From: Mycolicibacterium psychrotolerans
GTDB taxonomy: Bacteria; Actinomycetota; Actinomycetes; Mycobacteriales; Mycobacteriaceae
Length of the DNA stretch: 64,000 nucleotides
Reading direction: 5' to 3'
NCBI RefSeq assembly: GCF_010729305.1
Contig: NZ_AP022574.1
Coordinates: 1,922,001 to 1,986,000, forward strand
The notes under the pieces are model-generated. The model made no database searches. It saw only the letters and a list, made by a program, of their open reading frames with translations, and was not told the DNA's origin. A program made the translations under genes and the position numbers. Numbering within the stretch: position 1 is the first letter of the stretch; the number at the start of each line of letters is the position of its first letter. Of the stretch, positions 41,271 through 50,195 are shown one piece after another.

Positions 41271-42182
41271 CTACTTCTTGGCGGCAGCCTTCTTGGCCGC
41301 GGTCTTCTTCGCCGGGGCCTTCTTGGCGGCTTTCTTGGCCGCCGCCTTCTTCGCGGGCGCCTTCTTGGCAGGCTCCTTGGAGCCGCCCTGCTCCTTGCGC
41401 GCCTTCACGCTGGCCTCGAGCCTGGCCAGGAGGTCCGACACGTCCTCGGTGTCGTCGAGTTCGGTCGGCTGTTCCTCGGTGGTGAACGCTTCGCCGCCCT
41501 CGAGCTTGGCCTGGATCAACTCCTGCAGATGTTCCTGGTAGTCGTCGTGATAGCGGTCGGGGTTGAAGTCGTCGGTCATCGAGTCGACGACCTGGCTGGC
41601 CATTTTCAACTCGGCGGGTTTGATCTCGACCTCTTTGTCCAGCACCGGGAAATCGGGGTCACGGATCTCGTCGGGCCACAACAGTGTGTGGATCATCATC
41701 ACGTCGCGCTTGCTGAAGTCCTTGACGCGCAGTGCGGCCAGCCGGGTCTTGTTGCGCAGCGCGAAGTTCACGATCGCCACGCGATCGGTCTCCATGAGCG
41801 TCTTCGCCAGCAGCACATACGATTTCGACGACTTACCCTCGGGTTCCAGGAAGTAGCTGCGGTCGAACATCAGCGGGTCGAGGTCGCCGGCGGGCACGAA
41901 CTCGAGCACCTCGATCTCGCGGCTGCGCTCCTCGGGCAGCGTCGCGATGTCGTCGTCGCTGATGATCACGGTCTGGCCGTCGTCAGAGTCGTAGGCCCGT
42001 GCGATGTCGCGGTATTCGACCTCTTCGCCGTCGAGTTCGCAGACGCGTTTGTAGCGGATACGGCCGTTGTCCTTGGCGTGCACCTGGTGGAACTTGATGT
42101 CGTGATCCTGGGTGGCGCTGTAGACCTTCACCGGCACGTTGACCAGGCCGAAGGCGATCGAACCCTTCCAAATGGATCGCAT
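41271..42182 (-). CDS. ku: Non-homologous end-joining protein Ku
   Basis: Bacterial Ku, 303 aa, binding DNA double-strand ends as a homodimer and recruiting LigD. MRSIWKGSIAFGLVNVPVKVY is the family N-terminus; the core runs to about residue 255. The C-terminal ~35 residues are AKKAPAKK-type Lys/Ala repeats, as in mycobacterial Ku, which bind DNA and the ligase. Its ATG overlaps the last base of the pfkB-type gene; ligD is divergent on the other side of that gene. About 200 bp with no gene separate it from the next gene downstream. Confidence 0.97.
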   Translation of the reverse strand: MRSIWKGSIAFGLVNVPVKVYSATQDHDIKFHQVHAKDNGRIRYKRVCELDGEEVEYRDIARAYDSDDGQTVIISDDDIATLPEERSREIEVLEFVPAGDLDPLMFDRSYFLEPEGKSSKSYVLLAKTLMETDRVAIVNFALRNKTRLAALRVKDFSKRDVMMIHTLLWPDEIRDPDFPVLDKEVEIKPAELKMASQVVDSMTDDFNPDRYHDDYQEHLQELIQAKLEGGEAFTTEEQPTELDDTEDVSDLLARLEASVKARKEQGGSKEPAKKAPAKKAAAKKAAKKAPAKKTAAKKAAAKK

Positions 42183-43117
42183 CAGCCCAGTATGTCCGAT
42201 GATTCGGCCGCATGGCGGAGGCTGGCGCGGTCGGGAAGGTCCGCGCCGGAACGGGTCACGGTCACCGCTGCGGTGAGCGTCGCGGCCCGGACCGCGGTGG
42301 TGAGCGCGTCGGTGCCGATGGCGCGCAGTCGCGAGCGCCGCTGCGCGCCGAGCAGATCGAGCGACCACAACGCGTCGATCAACCCGGTCATGAACGCGTC
42401 TCCCGCGCCCACGGTGTCCACCACCTGCACATTTCCTGCAGGTACCCGGACTTTCCCTGCGCGACACATCGCCACTGCGCCGTCGGCGCCCTCGGTCACC
42501 ACCACCACCGACGGACCGGCTCCGAGCCAGGCCGAGGCGACCTCCTCGGGTGTTCGAACCGGCTCCAGCCAGCGCAGGTCCTCGTCGCTGACCTTGACGA
42601 CATCGGCCCGTTCCAGCAGCCGGTCGACGCGCGACCGCGCGGCATCCGGGTCGTCGATCAGGGCGGGGCGGATGTTCGGGTCGAAGGTGATGGTCGCCGA
42701 CGGGCGGTACGCCTCGACCAGGGCCGCGGTGGCGAGGCAGCCGGGCTCGAGGACCGTCGCGATCGACCCGGTGTGCAGGACTGCCGGGGTCGCCGCCTCG
42801 GGCGTACCGCTGAGCTGCCAGTCGATGTCGAAGGTGTAGGTCGCCGTGCCCGCGGGGTCCAGCATCGCGCGCGCCGTCGGCGTGCGCTCGGCGGACAGGC
42901 TGCCCGAAACCAACTGCACGCCAGATGCTTCGACGTAATCCCGGATCCGCTGTCCGCGGGTGTCGGTCGCGATGTGGGTCAGGAAATCGACCGGCCGGCC
43001 GAGCCGGCCCAGCCCGACCGCGACATTGAGTGGACTACCGCCGACATACTCTCCGGTGACGTTGCCGTCGCGCTCGACGATGTCGATCAGCGCCTCGCCG
43101 ATGACCAGTGCCCGCAT
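42182..43117 (-). CDS. PfkB-family sugar kinase (fructokinase-like)
   Basis: ATP-dependent carbohydrate kinase of 311 aa. VIGEALIDIVERDG and GGSPLNVAVGLGRLG at the N-terminus and the anion-hole/catalytic motif DTVGAGDAFMTG near residue 235 define the PfkB family; the pattern is closest to fructokinases. It is divergent from ligD and translationally coupled to ku (TGATG). Sugar specificity is inferred. Confidence 0.92.
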   Translation of the reverse strand: MRALVIGEALIDIVERDGNVTGEYVGGSPLNVAVGLGRLGRPVDFLTHIATDTRGQRIRDYVEASGVQLVSGSLSAERTPTARAMLDPAGTATYTFDIDWQLSGTPEAATPAVLHTGSIATVLEPGCLATAALVEAYRPSATITFDPNIRPALIDDPDAARSRVDRLLERADVVKVSDEDLRWLEPVRTPEEVASAWLGAGPSVVVVTEGADGAVAMCRAGKVRVPAGNVQVVDTVGAGDAFMTGLIDALWSLDLLGAQRRSRLRAIGTDALTTAVRAATLTAAVTVTRSGADLPDRASLRHAAESSDILG

Positions 43118-43158
43118 CGTGTCGACGCTACCGGCTGAGGAACGGGTAATACCGTGAT

Positions 43159-45423
43159 GTGGTGGATTGTGTGGGCCGGGTGAAGCTGACCAACCCGGAC
43201 AAGGTGCTGTACCCGGCGACGGGCACCACCAAGGCGGAGATCTTCGACTACTACGTCGAGGTGGCAGCCGCGATGCTGCCGCACATTGCCGAGCGCGCGG
43301 TGACGCGTAAACGCTGGCCCAACGGCGTGGCCGAGGGCTCCTTCTTCGAGAAACAGCTGGCCTCGTCGGCGCCGGAGTGGCTGGACCGCGGCACGATCGC
43401 GCACAAGTCGGGCACCACCACCTATCCGGTCATCGACACGGTCGAAGGGCTGGCCTGGATCGCGCAGCAGGCCGCGCTCGAAGTGCATGTACCGCAATGG
43501 CGGTTCGTGGACCAGAAGGTGGGGCCGGCGACGCGCATCGTGTTCGATCTCGACCCCGGCGAGGGGGTGTCGATGCGGCAGCTGTGCCAGGTGGCCCACG
43601 AAGTGCGCGATCTGATCGCCGACATCGGCCTGCAGACGTTCCCGCTGACGAGCGGTAGCAAGGGGCTGCATCTGTATGTGCCGCTCGATGACCCGATCAG
43701 TTCGCGGGGTGCGTCCGTGCTCGCCAAACGTGTGGCCGTGCAACTCGAGCAGACGATGCCCACGAAGGTCACCGCGACGATGACCAAGAGTCTGCGCGAG
43801 GGGAAGGTCTTCCTCGACTGGAGCCAGAACAACGGGAACAAGACGACCATCGCGCCGTATTCGCTTCGGGGGCGGGAACATCCGACCGTGGCGGCGCCGC
43901 GGACCTGGGACGAGATCACCGATCCCGACCTGCGCCACCTGACCTTCGACGAGGTGCTCGACCGGCTGGACCGTGACGGGGACCTGCTGGCCGACCTCGA
44001 TCCGGCGCTGCCCGCCCCCGACCGGCTCACCACCTACCGCGGGATGCGCGACACCGCGAAGACCCCGGAGCCCGTGCCTGCCGACGCCCCGCGGGTAGGG
44101 AACAATGACAAGTTCGTCATCCAGGAACACCATGCGCGCCGGCTGCACTACGACTTCCGGCTGGAACGCGACGGTGTCCTGGTCAGCTGGGCGGTGCCGA
44201 AGAACCTGCCCGACACCCCCTCGGAGAACCACCTCGCCGTGCACACCGAGGACCATCCGATGGAGTATCTGACGTTCGCCGGCGAGATCCCGAAGGGCGA
44301 GTACGGCGGCGGCGAGGTCTACATCTGGGACACCGGCACCTACGAGACCGAGAAGTTCAACGACAACCCGCCCGACGGTCCCGGCCGCGGCGGCGAGGTG
44401 ATCGTCACGCTGCACGGCGACAAGATCGAGGGCCGCTACGCGCTGATCCAGACCGACGGCAAGAACTGGCTGGCGCACCGGATGAAGGACCAGAAGCGCG
44501 CCGCGTTCGCCGAACTGCTCCCGATGCTGACCACCGAGGGATCGGTCGAGCGACTCACCGAGAAGCAGTGGGCGTTCGAGGGCAAGTGGGACGGATACCG
44601 GGTTCTGGTCGAGGCGGACCACGGCACACTGGCCGTGCGGTCCCGCCGGGGCCGCGACGTGACCGGCGAGTATCCCCAATTCCAAGCGCTGGCAGCCGAT
44701 CTGGCCGAGCATCACGTCATCCTCGACGGGGAGGCGGTGGCTCTGGACGAGTCCGGAGTGCCCAGTTTTCGCGAGATGCAGAACCGCAAGCGGTCCACGC
44801 GGGTCGAGTTCTGGGCCTTCGACATCGTCTTCCTCGACGGCCGATCGCTGATGCGGGCCAAGTACTCCGACCGCAGGCGGCTGCTCGAGGCGCTCGCCGA
44901 CCAGGGCGGGATCATCGTGCCCCCGCAGATCGACGGTGACGGCCCCGACGCGCTGGCCTACGCCGAGGAGCAGCGCTGGGAAGGGGTGGTCGCCAAGAAG
45001 CGGGATTCCACCTACCAGCCGGGGCGCCGGTCCGCCGCATGGATCAAGGACAAGCTGTGGAACACCCAGGAGGTGGTCATCGGAGGCTGGCGTGAGGGCA
45101 ACGGCGGGCGCACCAGCGGACTGGGCGCCCTGCTGCTCGGCATCCCGACCGAGGATGGTCTGCAGTTCGTCGGCCGGGTCGGCACCGGTTTCACCGAGAA
45201 GGAGCTGGCTGCGCTGCGCACAACGCTCGCTCCACTGCACACCGACGAATCACCCTTCGCCACAGAGCTTCCCAGACCGGACGCCAAGGGCGTCACCTTC
45301 GTCCGCCCCGAACTGGTCGGGGAGGTCCGGTACAGCGAGCGCACCGGTGACGACCGGCTGCGTCAGGCCAGCTGGCGGGGCCTGCGGCCGGACAAGACGC
45401 CCGACGAGGTGGTGTGGGAATAG
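43159..45423 (+). CDS. ligD: ATP-dependent DNA ligase LigD (Pol-PE-Lig)
   Basis: Multifunctional end-joining ligase, 754 aa, domain order polymerase, phosphoesterase, ligase as in mycobacteria. Polymerase/primase (1-290): DKVLYPATGTTKAEIFDYY, metal pair FDLDPGEG, third Asp in FLDWSQN. Phosphoesterase (about 310-460): FVIQEHHARRLHYDFRLERDG. Ligase (about 470-754): nucleotidyl Lys in FEGKWDGYR, EGVVAKKRDSTY and the OB-fold. Tandem GTG starts; TAATAC lies 6 nt before the first. Divergent from pfkB-ku. Confidence 0.97.
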   Translation: MVDCVGRVKLTNPDKVLYPATGTTKAEIFDYYVEVAAAMLPHIAERAVTRKRWPNGVAEGSFFEKQLASSAPEWLDRGTIAHKSGTTTYPVIDTVEGLAWIAQQAALEVHVPQWRFVDQKVGPATRIVFDLDPGEGVSMRQLCQVAHEVRDLIADIGLQTFPLTSGSKGLHLYVPLDDPISSRGASVLAKRVAVQLEQTMPTKVTATMTKSLREGKVFLDWSQNNGNKTTIAPYSLRGREHPTVAAPRTWDEITDPDLRHLTFDEVLDRLDRDGDLLADLDPALPAPDRLTTYRGMRDTAKTPEPVPADAPRVGNNDKFVIQEHHARRLHYDFRLERDGVLVSWAVPKNLPDTPSENHLAVHTEDHPMEYLTFAGEIPKGEYGGGEVYIWDTGTYETEKFNDNPPDGPGRGGEVIVTLHGDKIEGRYALIQTDGKNWLAHRMKDQKRAAFAELLPMLTTEGSVERLTEKQWAFEGKWDGYRVLVEADHGTLAVRSRRGRDVTGEYPQFQALAADLAEHHVILDGEAVALDESGVPSFREMQNRKRSTRVEFWAFDIVFLDGRSLMRAKYSDRRRLLEALADQGGIIVPPQIDGDGPDALAYAEEQRWEGVVAKKRDSTYQPGRRSAAWIKDKLWNTQEVVIGGWREGNGGRTSGLGALLLGIPTEDGLQFVGRVGTGFTEKELAALRTTLAPLHTDESPFATELPRPDAKGVTFVRPELVGEVRYSERTGDDRLRQASWRGLRPDKTPDEVVWE

Positions 45424-45424
45424 T

Positions 45425-46417
45425 TCAGCGTGGCAGGGAGTCCGCCATCTCCGCGAGTCCGTCGGCCAGGTTGACAGACGGAGTGTAACCGAGATCGGTT
45501 CTTGCAGCGGTGATGTCGTAGCTGCGGTCACGGCCCATGAACGTGGTGATCCAATTCGTCAGGATCGGTGGTTCAGGCCGGCGCAACAGCCGCGCCCCTG
45601 TTTCAAGGAGCGCCCCGAGGGGGGCCGCCAACGCGAACGGAACACTGCGGGCCGCGCTCACGTCGACCCCCTGGGTGGCCAGTAGCGGGGTGAAGAGATC
45701 CCGCGCCGGCATGGGCGTGCCGTCCGTGATGTAGTACGCGCGACCGGCACCGCCGTGGGTGAGTGCGAGGCGGACGGCCTCGGCGAGGTTGTCGACGTGG
45801 ACGAAGTCGACCGTGTGCCTGCCGTTGTCGATCCAGCTGAACCGGCCGGCTTCCACCGCTGCGACGAACTGGTCCAGGGTGGACATGCCCCCACCCCAGA
45901 TGAACGGTGGCCGAAGCGCCACCGTCGTCATCGTCGGTGTGACCGCGCTGAGCAGGATGCGCTCGGTGGCGAGCTTGATGCGGCTGTAGGCGATATTGGG
46001 CCGACCTTCATCGGTGTGCTCGTCGACGACCAGCGCGCGCTGGGTGCCGCTGGCCACGCTGGCGGCGCTGATCAAGACGAACCTCTTCACTCCAGAGGAC
46101 GCGGCGACCTGGTGGAGGGCGACACTGGGCCCGAGGTTGGCCCGGCGGAAGACATCATCAGGACCCCAGAACGCCATGTAGGCGGCGCCATGCACGACGG
46201 CATCAACGCCGCGCATTGCCGACGTCCAGTGCGGTGGGGGATCACTGTTGACCAGTTCCGACAGGTCACCGAGAACTGGCTCGGCCCCGGCCCGACCGAC
46301 GAGTTCGGCGGCGCTGTCCGTGCGGGCGAGCGCACGCACGTCGTGACCCGCGCCGACCAGCCGCCTGACCAGGTGCTGCCCGACGAATCCACTGCCACCC
46401 GTGACGAAAACTTGCAT
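45425..46417 (-). CDS. NAD-dependent epimerase/dehydratase (3beta-HSD-like)
   Basis: Extended SDR of 330 aa: FVTGGSGFVGQHLVRRL, HGAAYMAFWG, catalytic YSRIK and RPPFIWGGG. Resembles 3-beta-hydroxysteroid dehydrogenase/isomerase and other extended reductases, so the substrate may be a sterol-like or polyketide alcohol. GAGGAG precedes the ATG. The TTGACA -35 of its promoter overlaps a palindrome likely bound by the divergent MarR protein. It ends one base from the ligD stop. Confidence 0.9.
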   Translation of the reverse strand: MQVFVTGGSGFVGQHLVRRLVGAGHDVRALARTDSAAELVGRAGAEPVLGDLSELVNSDPPPHWTSAMRGVDAVVHGAAYMAFWGPDDVFRRANLGPSVALHQVAASSGVKRFVLISAASVASGTQRALVVDEHTDEGRPNIAYSRIKLATERILLSAVTPTMTTVALRPPFIWGGGMSTLDQFVAAVEAGRFSWIDNGRHTVDFVHVDNLAEAVRLALTHGGAGRAYYITDGTPMPARDLFTPLLATQGVDVSAARSVPFALAAPLGALLETGARLLRRPEPPILTNWITTFMGRDRSYDITAARTDLGYTPSVNLADGLAEMADSLPR

Positions 46418-46447
46418 CTGCTCCTCGATTCATTCTACGCCAAATCA

Positions 46448-46459
46448 TTTGATGTCAAA
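46448..46459. promoter_or_regulatory. Candidate MarR operator
   Basis: TTTGATGTCAAA is a 5-2-5 palindrome in an AT-rich 72-bp gap. It overlaps the minus-strand TTGACA (-35) of the epimerase and lies upstream of TAGTAT (46475-46480), the probable -10 of the MarR gene. Confidence 0.6.
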
Positions 46460-46489
46460 CTATATCTACACTGATAGTATGCCGTCAAC

Positions 46490-46960
46490 GTGAAAGAGGC
46501 GATGGGTGGGCGCGCTGCGTCAGGTGCATCGGCGCAGCGCGCGGGGCGCCTGGCCGATGCGTTCGGACGCGCAGGCAAATCGGTTGTGCGGGCCTTCGAC
46601 GACCGCCTGGGGGAGCACGGCGTCTCGACTCCTAGATCCAAATTGCTCGCCGAAGTGGCCCGGATGCAACCGGTCCGGCTCGCGGATCTCGCCCGGGAGG
46701 TCGGAATCAGCCAGGGCACTGCGTCGACTCTGGTGGAGGCGCTCGTCCGCGACGGACTGGTCGCCCGCGGCGTCGACGACAACGACCGCCGCGCAATACG
46801 CCTGACGACCACGCCCGAGGGCGAGGCGCAAGCGCGAAACTGGCTCCGCGACTACGTCGTCGTCGCGGGGGAGATCTTCAGCTGCCTCACAACCGAGGAA
46901 CAACGTCAGCTGACCCGACTGCTCGATCGGATTGCCGAGTCTCTGGACCCTCCGGCTTAG
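46490..46960 (+). CDS. MarR family transcriptional regulator
   Basis: Winged-helix regulator of 156 aa: VSTPRSKLLAEVARMQPVRLADLAREVGISQGTASTLVEALVRDGLVARGVDDNDRRAIRL, read in order, contains the recognition helix and the DxRxxxxxLT wing. GTG start; an ATG 12 nt downstream is an alternative. It probably represses the divergent epimerase and itself, and perhaps responds to an aromatic ligand. It converges with the quinone oxidoreductase, sharing stop-codon bases. Confidence 0.9.
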   Translation: MKEAMGGRAASGASAQRAGRLADAFGRAGKSVVRAFDDRLGEHGVSTPRSKLLAEVARMQPVRLADLAREVGISQGTASTLVEALVRDGLVARGVDDNDRRAIRLTTTPEGEAQARNWLRDYVVVAGEIFSCLTTEEQRQLTRLLDRIAESLDPPA

Positions 46961-47936
46961 CTGTTGTCGAGGATGACTTTGCCGACGGTGCCCCTGGACT
47001 CCATCAGTCGGTGGGCGCGCGCGGCTTCTTCGATGGGGAGAACAGTGTCGACCACGACGTGGATGGCGCCGCTTTCGAAGAGAGGCAGGACGTCTCGCGT
47101 CACCCCTGCGATGATCTCGGCCTTCTGATGAGCTGGCCGCGCTCGGAGCATCGTCGCCGTGACACTGGCGCGCTTGGACATCAGCAATCCGAGGTCCAGC
47201 GGCGCCGGTGCCGTGCTGCCGCCGATGATCACGAGGTGCCCATCAGGTGCAAGGCACTCGATGTTGCGTGCAGATAATCCGAACCGACCACATCCAGGAT
47301 GGCGTCGACTCCACGGCCGCTCGTCGCGGCCGATGTCGCGGCGACGAAGTCCTCGCAGCGATAGTTGATCGCGACGTCTGCCCCCATGTCGAGGCCCGCA
47401 CGCGTCTTCGTCGCGCTGCCGGCAGTGGTGATCACACGTGCTCCTATCGCGGAGGCCCATTGGATCGCGAAGGTGCCGATGCCACCCCCGGCGCCGTGGA
47501 TCAGGACGGTCTGACCGCGGGTGAGTCGGGCGACCATGGCCAGGTTGGAGTAGACGGTGGCGGCGACCTCGGGAACGGCGGCCGCCTCGATGTCGTTGAG
47601 GCCGGTAGGAATTCGCATGACTTGCGTGGCGGGCACGGCGACCTCGTCGGCGTAGCCGCCGCCGTCGAGCAGCGCGCAGACCTTGTCGCCCACCGACCAG
47701 ATGGTGACGTCGGCTCCGACGTCGGTGATCGTGCCCGAGCACTCCAAACCCAACGGGCGCGGCGCCCCGGCCGGCACGGGATAGTGGCCCCGGCGCTGCA
47801 TGAGGTCGGCGTTGTTGACGCCGGCGGCCGACACCGTGATCACCACCTCCTGCGGGCGGGGACGCACCCGATCCACTGAGCGCCACCGCAGCACCTCGGG
47901 AGGGCCAGGGTGGTCGAACAACACTGCTGAGGTCAT
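46957..47936 (-). pseudogene. NAD(P)H:quinone oxidoreductase (zinc-less MDR), frameshifted
   Basis: Medium-chain dehydrogenase/reductase of the quinone oxidoreductase type interrupted by a frameshift near 47268. The first frame gives MTSAVLFDHPGPPEVLRW through HGAGGGIGTFAIQWA to DVVGSDYL and then runs into a stop; the other frame resumes RNIECLAPDGHLVIIGG and continues to VGKVILDNS. Adding one base at GCGTGCAG restores a 326-aa protein of normal length. It is either a real inactivating single-base deletion or a sequencing error. No zinc ligands are seen. It follows the SRPBCC gene by 31 nt. Confidence 0.85.
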
Positions 47937-47967
47937 CACAGTTCCGTTCTCTCCGCCGGGGCGCCAG

Positions 47968-48525
47968 TCATGCGGTCAGGGCGGAGCGTGCCGTAGCCCA
48001 GCGTGCGATGCTCTGCGCATACCTGGGTGTTTCGATCCGGCAATGCCGTCCCGACGCGTCTTGGCGAGCGTGCGCGGCCTCGGCGAATGCCTGTCCGTGC
48101 TCGGCGATGAACTGCAAGAAGCCCTCGGTGGGGTGGGATGTCACCGTGTTGGTGTAGCGGCAGCGGTCGCCGCCCAGTCGCTCCATCCGCAGTTCCCAGA
48201 TGACCTGCGTGGTCGTCCACCCCGAGGGTGTGAGAACGTCCGACAGCGACACCATCTTGCAGTAGTGCGGCTCTGCCACCTCGAACCGGTACTGCTGAAT
48301 CACCAGGCCCGTGCCGATCATCTCGATGTTGATGGACATCGGCGTCCCGTCGTCATCCACGGTGTAGCCGGCGGCCTTGTGATCGCCTGGCGCGCAGCGC
48401 TGATACTCGTGTGTCGGGAGGGTCTTCAACCACTGGGCGATATCGACATCGTCGAACTTCGCCGTGACATCGGCGGTGACCACCGCGTGGGAGAGGACCA
48501 GATCCTCGCGAACTGCGTTCTCCAT
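47968..48525 (-). CDS. SRPBCC-like protein
   Basis: Protein of 185 aa with features of a START/SRPBCC ligand-binding fold: an N-terminal beta-strand (SHAVVTADVTAKFDDVDIAQWLKTLP), a central VIQQYRFEVAEPHYCKMVSLSD and WELRMERLGGDRCRYTNTVTSHPTEGFLQFI as the last strand and C-terminal helix. Likely binds a hydrophobic ligand. AGGAG lies 7 nt before the ATG, with TTGACG and TACGAC 17 nt apart upstream as promoter candidate. Upstream of, and probably co-transcribed with, the broken quinone oxidoreductase. Confidence 0.7.
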   Translation of the reverse strand: MENAVREDLVLSHAVVTADVTAKFDDVDIAQWLKTLPTHEYQRCAPGDHKAAGYTVDDDGTPMSINIEMIGTGLVIQQYRFEVAEPHYCKMVSLSDVLTPSGWTTTQVIWELRMERLGGDRCRYTNTVTSHPTEGFLQFIAEHGQAFAEAAHARQDASGRHCRIETPRYAQSIARWATARSALTA

Positions 48526-48637
48526 CAATCACTCCTGTCGTAGAAGATTCGCTGCGTGGCGTCAAGCTTGTCTGCGAAGGAGCTGAGCTCACAATGACGC
48601 TGCCCCGACCCAGCCGGTAGTGCTAGCCCCCATGTGA

Positions 48638-48650
48638 CCCCGCTGCGGGG
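48638..48650. terminator. Short GC hairpin after the serine hydrolase gene
   Basis: CCCCGC-T-GCGGGG lies 17 nt beyond the stop of the minus-strand serine hydrolase. There is no U-tract, which is usual for mycobacterial terminators. It could end that transcript. Confidence 0.4.
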
Positions 48651-48666
48651 GCGGCGACGGTTGCGA

Positions 48667-50154
48667 CTAGCTGCCGTAGAGGTGCAGGGCGCGGGCCGCC
48701 GTGGTGGCGATGTCGCCGCTCAGTGCGACGATCGGCGGGCCACCGGGTTGATGGATCACATTGGACAGCACGATCACATACGTGTTCGACCCTGGATCCA
48801 GCCACAGCGACGTCCCGGTGAAGCCGGTGTGGCCGAAGCTCCCCACCGGAAAGACCGTGCCCCGCGGGCGGGAGTGGGCCGTGTCGATATCCCAGCCGAA
48901 GCCGCGCAGATCCTGCCCCGCTATCGCCGGATAGCTCAGATCCAGAGCATCTTTCACGTTCGCCGCCTCGATCTGGCCCGGGTGGTGTCCGGGCTGCTGC
49001 GGGGTCGTCATCAGCTCGGCGGCGGGCTGTGTCAGGGGAAAACCACTCGGGCGGCCGGCGAGCCGATCGAGCAGGGCCTGCGCGTAGAGGCCGACGTCAC
49101 CCACCGTGGAGAACACGCCGGCGCTGCCAGTCGCGCCACCCATCCGCCGTGCCGTCGGGTCGTGGACGGTGCCGCGAAGCAGGTAGCCGTGGTCCGGGTT
49201 GAGGCCCGGGGTGTCGCCGTCGTGGGCGGTGGGTGCGATGCGGGTCAGCAGATCGGTGCTCCACGTGCCCGCCGGACACTCGCGCGCCGTGGGTGCATTC
49301 GGGTCGATGACCACGGCGGTACCCCGAATGGTGTGCGGGCCACAGGCTTTGGCGGCGGGGAGGTAGCGGGTGTCCCGCATGCCCAGGGGGGTGAAGATGT
49401 TGTCCCTGGCGTACACGTCCACCGACTGACCCATGAGCTTCTCGACGATCGCGCCCAGAAGAATGAAGTTGATGTCGGAGTAGTGGAACAGCTGCCCCGG
49501 CTCGAACACCACCCACGCGCCCAGCGCACGGCGCATGCCGTCGGCCTTGTCGGCCCGGTCCAGTCCCCACGGCCCGTCCAGGCTCAGATCCCCGGCGATG
49601 CCCGACGTGTGAGTCAGCAACATGCGCAGTGTCACGCTTGCCCGGCGGGGGTCGTCATGGGGATTGAAATCCGGGAGGTAGGTCTGCACAGGATCGTCGA
49701 GTCCGATGCGGCCCTGTTCGGACAGCTGCATGACGGCCGGCGCCGTCGCGATGCTCTTCGTCAGCGACGCCAGGTCGAACATCGTGTCCTCGGTCATCGG
49801 CTCAGCAGCTGCCGGTGATCCGTTCAGTCCTGGTTCGCCGGCGAGCTTGCGATCACCGAAGGCCGTGCGGAACACGATCTTTCCGCCGTGCCCGATCTGG
49901 ACGACCGCACCGGGCAGCCGGTGCGCGGCGATCGCGTCGGTGACGAGTTCGGCAATCGGCGCGAGTTCGGGGGTGGGAGCCACCGGCGGTGGTGAGGTGG
50001 CCGACGGTGGGCTCGGCAGGGTCGCGGCGGGGGTCGACGTACTGCTCACCGCCGGCGGCGGCGCTGCCGGTCGGCAGGACGGCACAGCGGCGACCGTGAG
50101 CAGCACCGCCGCCGCGATGCGGACCCGAGCGTTGCGCGAACCCGGCACCGTCAC
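48667..50154 (-). CDS. Serine beta-lactamase-like hydrolase, probable lipoprotein
   Basis: Exported class C beta-lactamase-family protein of 495 aa. The N-terminus has basic residues, VRIAAAVLLTVAAVPSC (lipobox-like Cys) and a Pro/Ser/Thr-rich spacer to about residue 70. The catalytic SxxK is SLTK in FDLASLTKSIAT, the Tyr is in FHYSDINFILLG, and the third motif is HTG in FGHTGFTGTS. Such proteins are esterases, peptidases or penicillin-binding enzymes acting at the cell envelope. TACCGT lies 7 nt upstream of the GTG (leaderless). Confidence 0.9.
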   Translation of the reverse strand: MTVPGSRNARVRIAAAVLLTVAAVPSCRPAAPPPAVSSTSTPAATLPSPPSATSPPPVAPTPELAPIAELVTDAIAAHRLPGAVVQIGHGGKIVFRTAFGDRKLAGEPGLNGSPAAAEPMTEDTMFDLASLTKSIATAPAVMQLSEQGRIGLDDPVQTYLPDFNPHDDPRRASVTLRMLLTHTSGIAGDLSLDGPWGLDRADKADGMRRALGAWVVFEPGQLFHYSDINFILLGAIVEKLMGQSVDVYARDNIFTPLGMRDTRYLPAAKACGPHTIRGTAVVIDPNAPTARECPAGTWSTDLLTRIAPTAHDGDTPGLNPDHGYLLRGTVHDPTARRMGGATGSAGVFSTVGDVGLYAQALLDRLAGRPSGFPLTQPAAELMTTPQQPGHHPGQIEAANVKDALDLSYPAIAGQDLRGFGWDIDTAHSRPRGTVFPVGSFGHTGFTGTSLWLDPGSNTYVIVLSNVIHQPGGPPIVALSGDIATTAARALHLYGS

Positions 50155-50195
50155 CCTGTCGACGGTAGCCGCACGCCGTCCGGAGCCGGCGGAAG

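Noticed and set aside
48561..48574. GTCAAGCTTGTCTG as a KstR2 site
   Set aside because: The KstR2 consensus needs two bases between CAAG and CTTG; here they overlap as a HindIII-like palindrome with no spacer.
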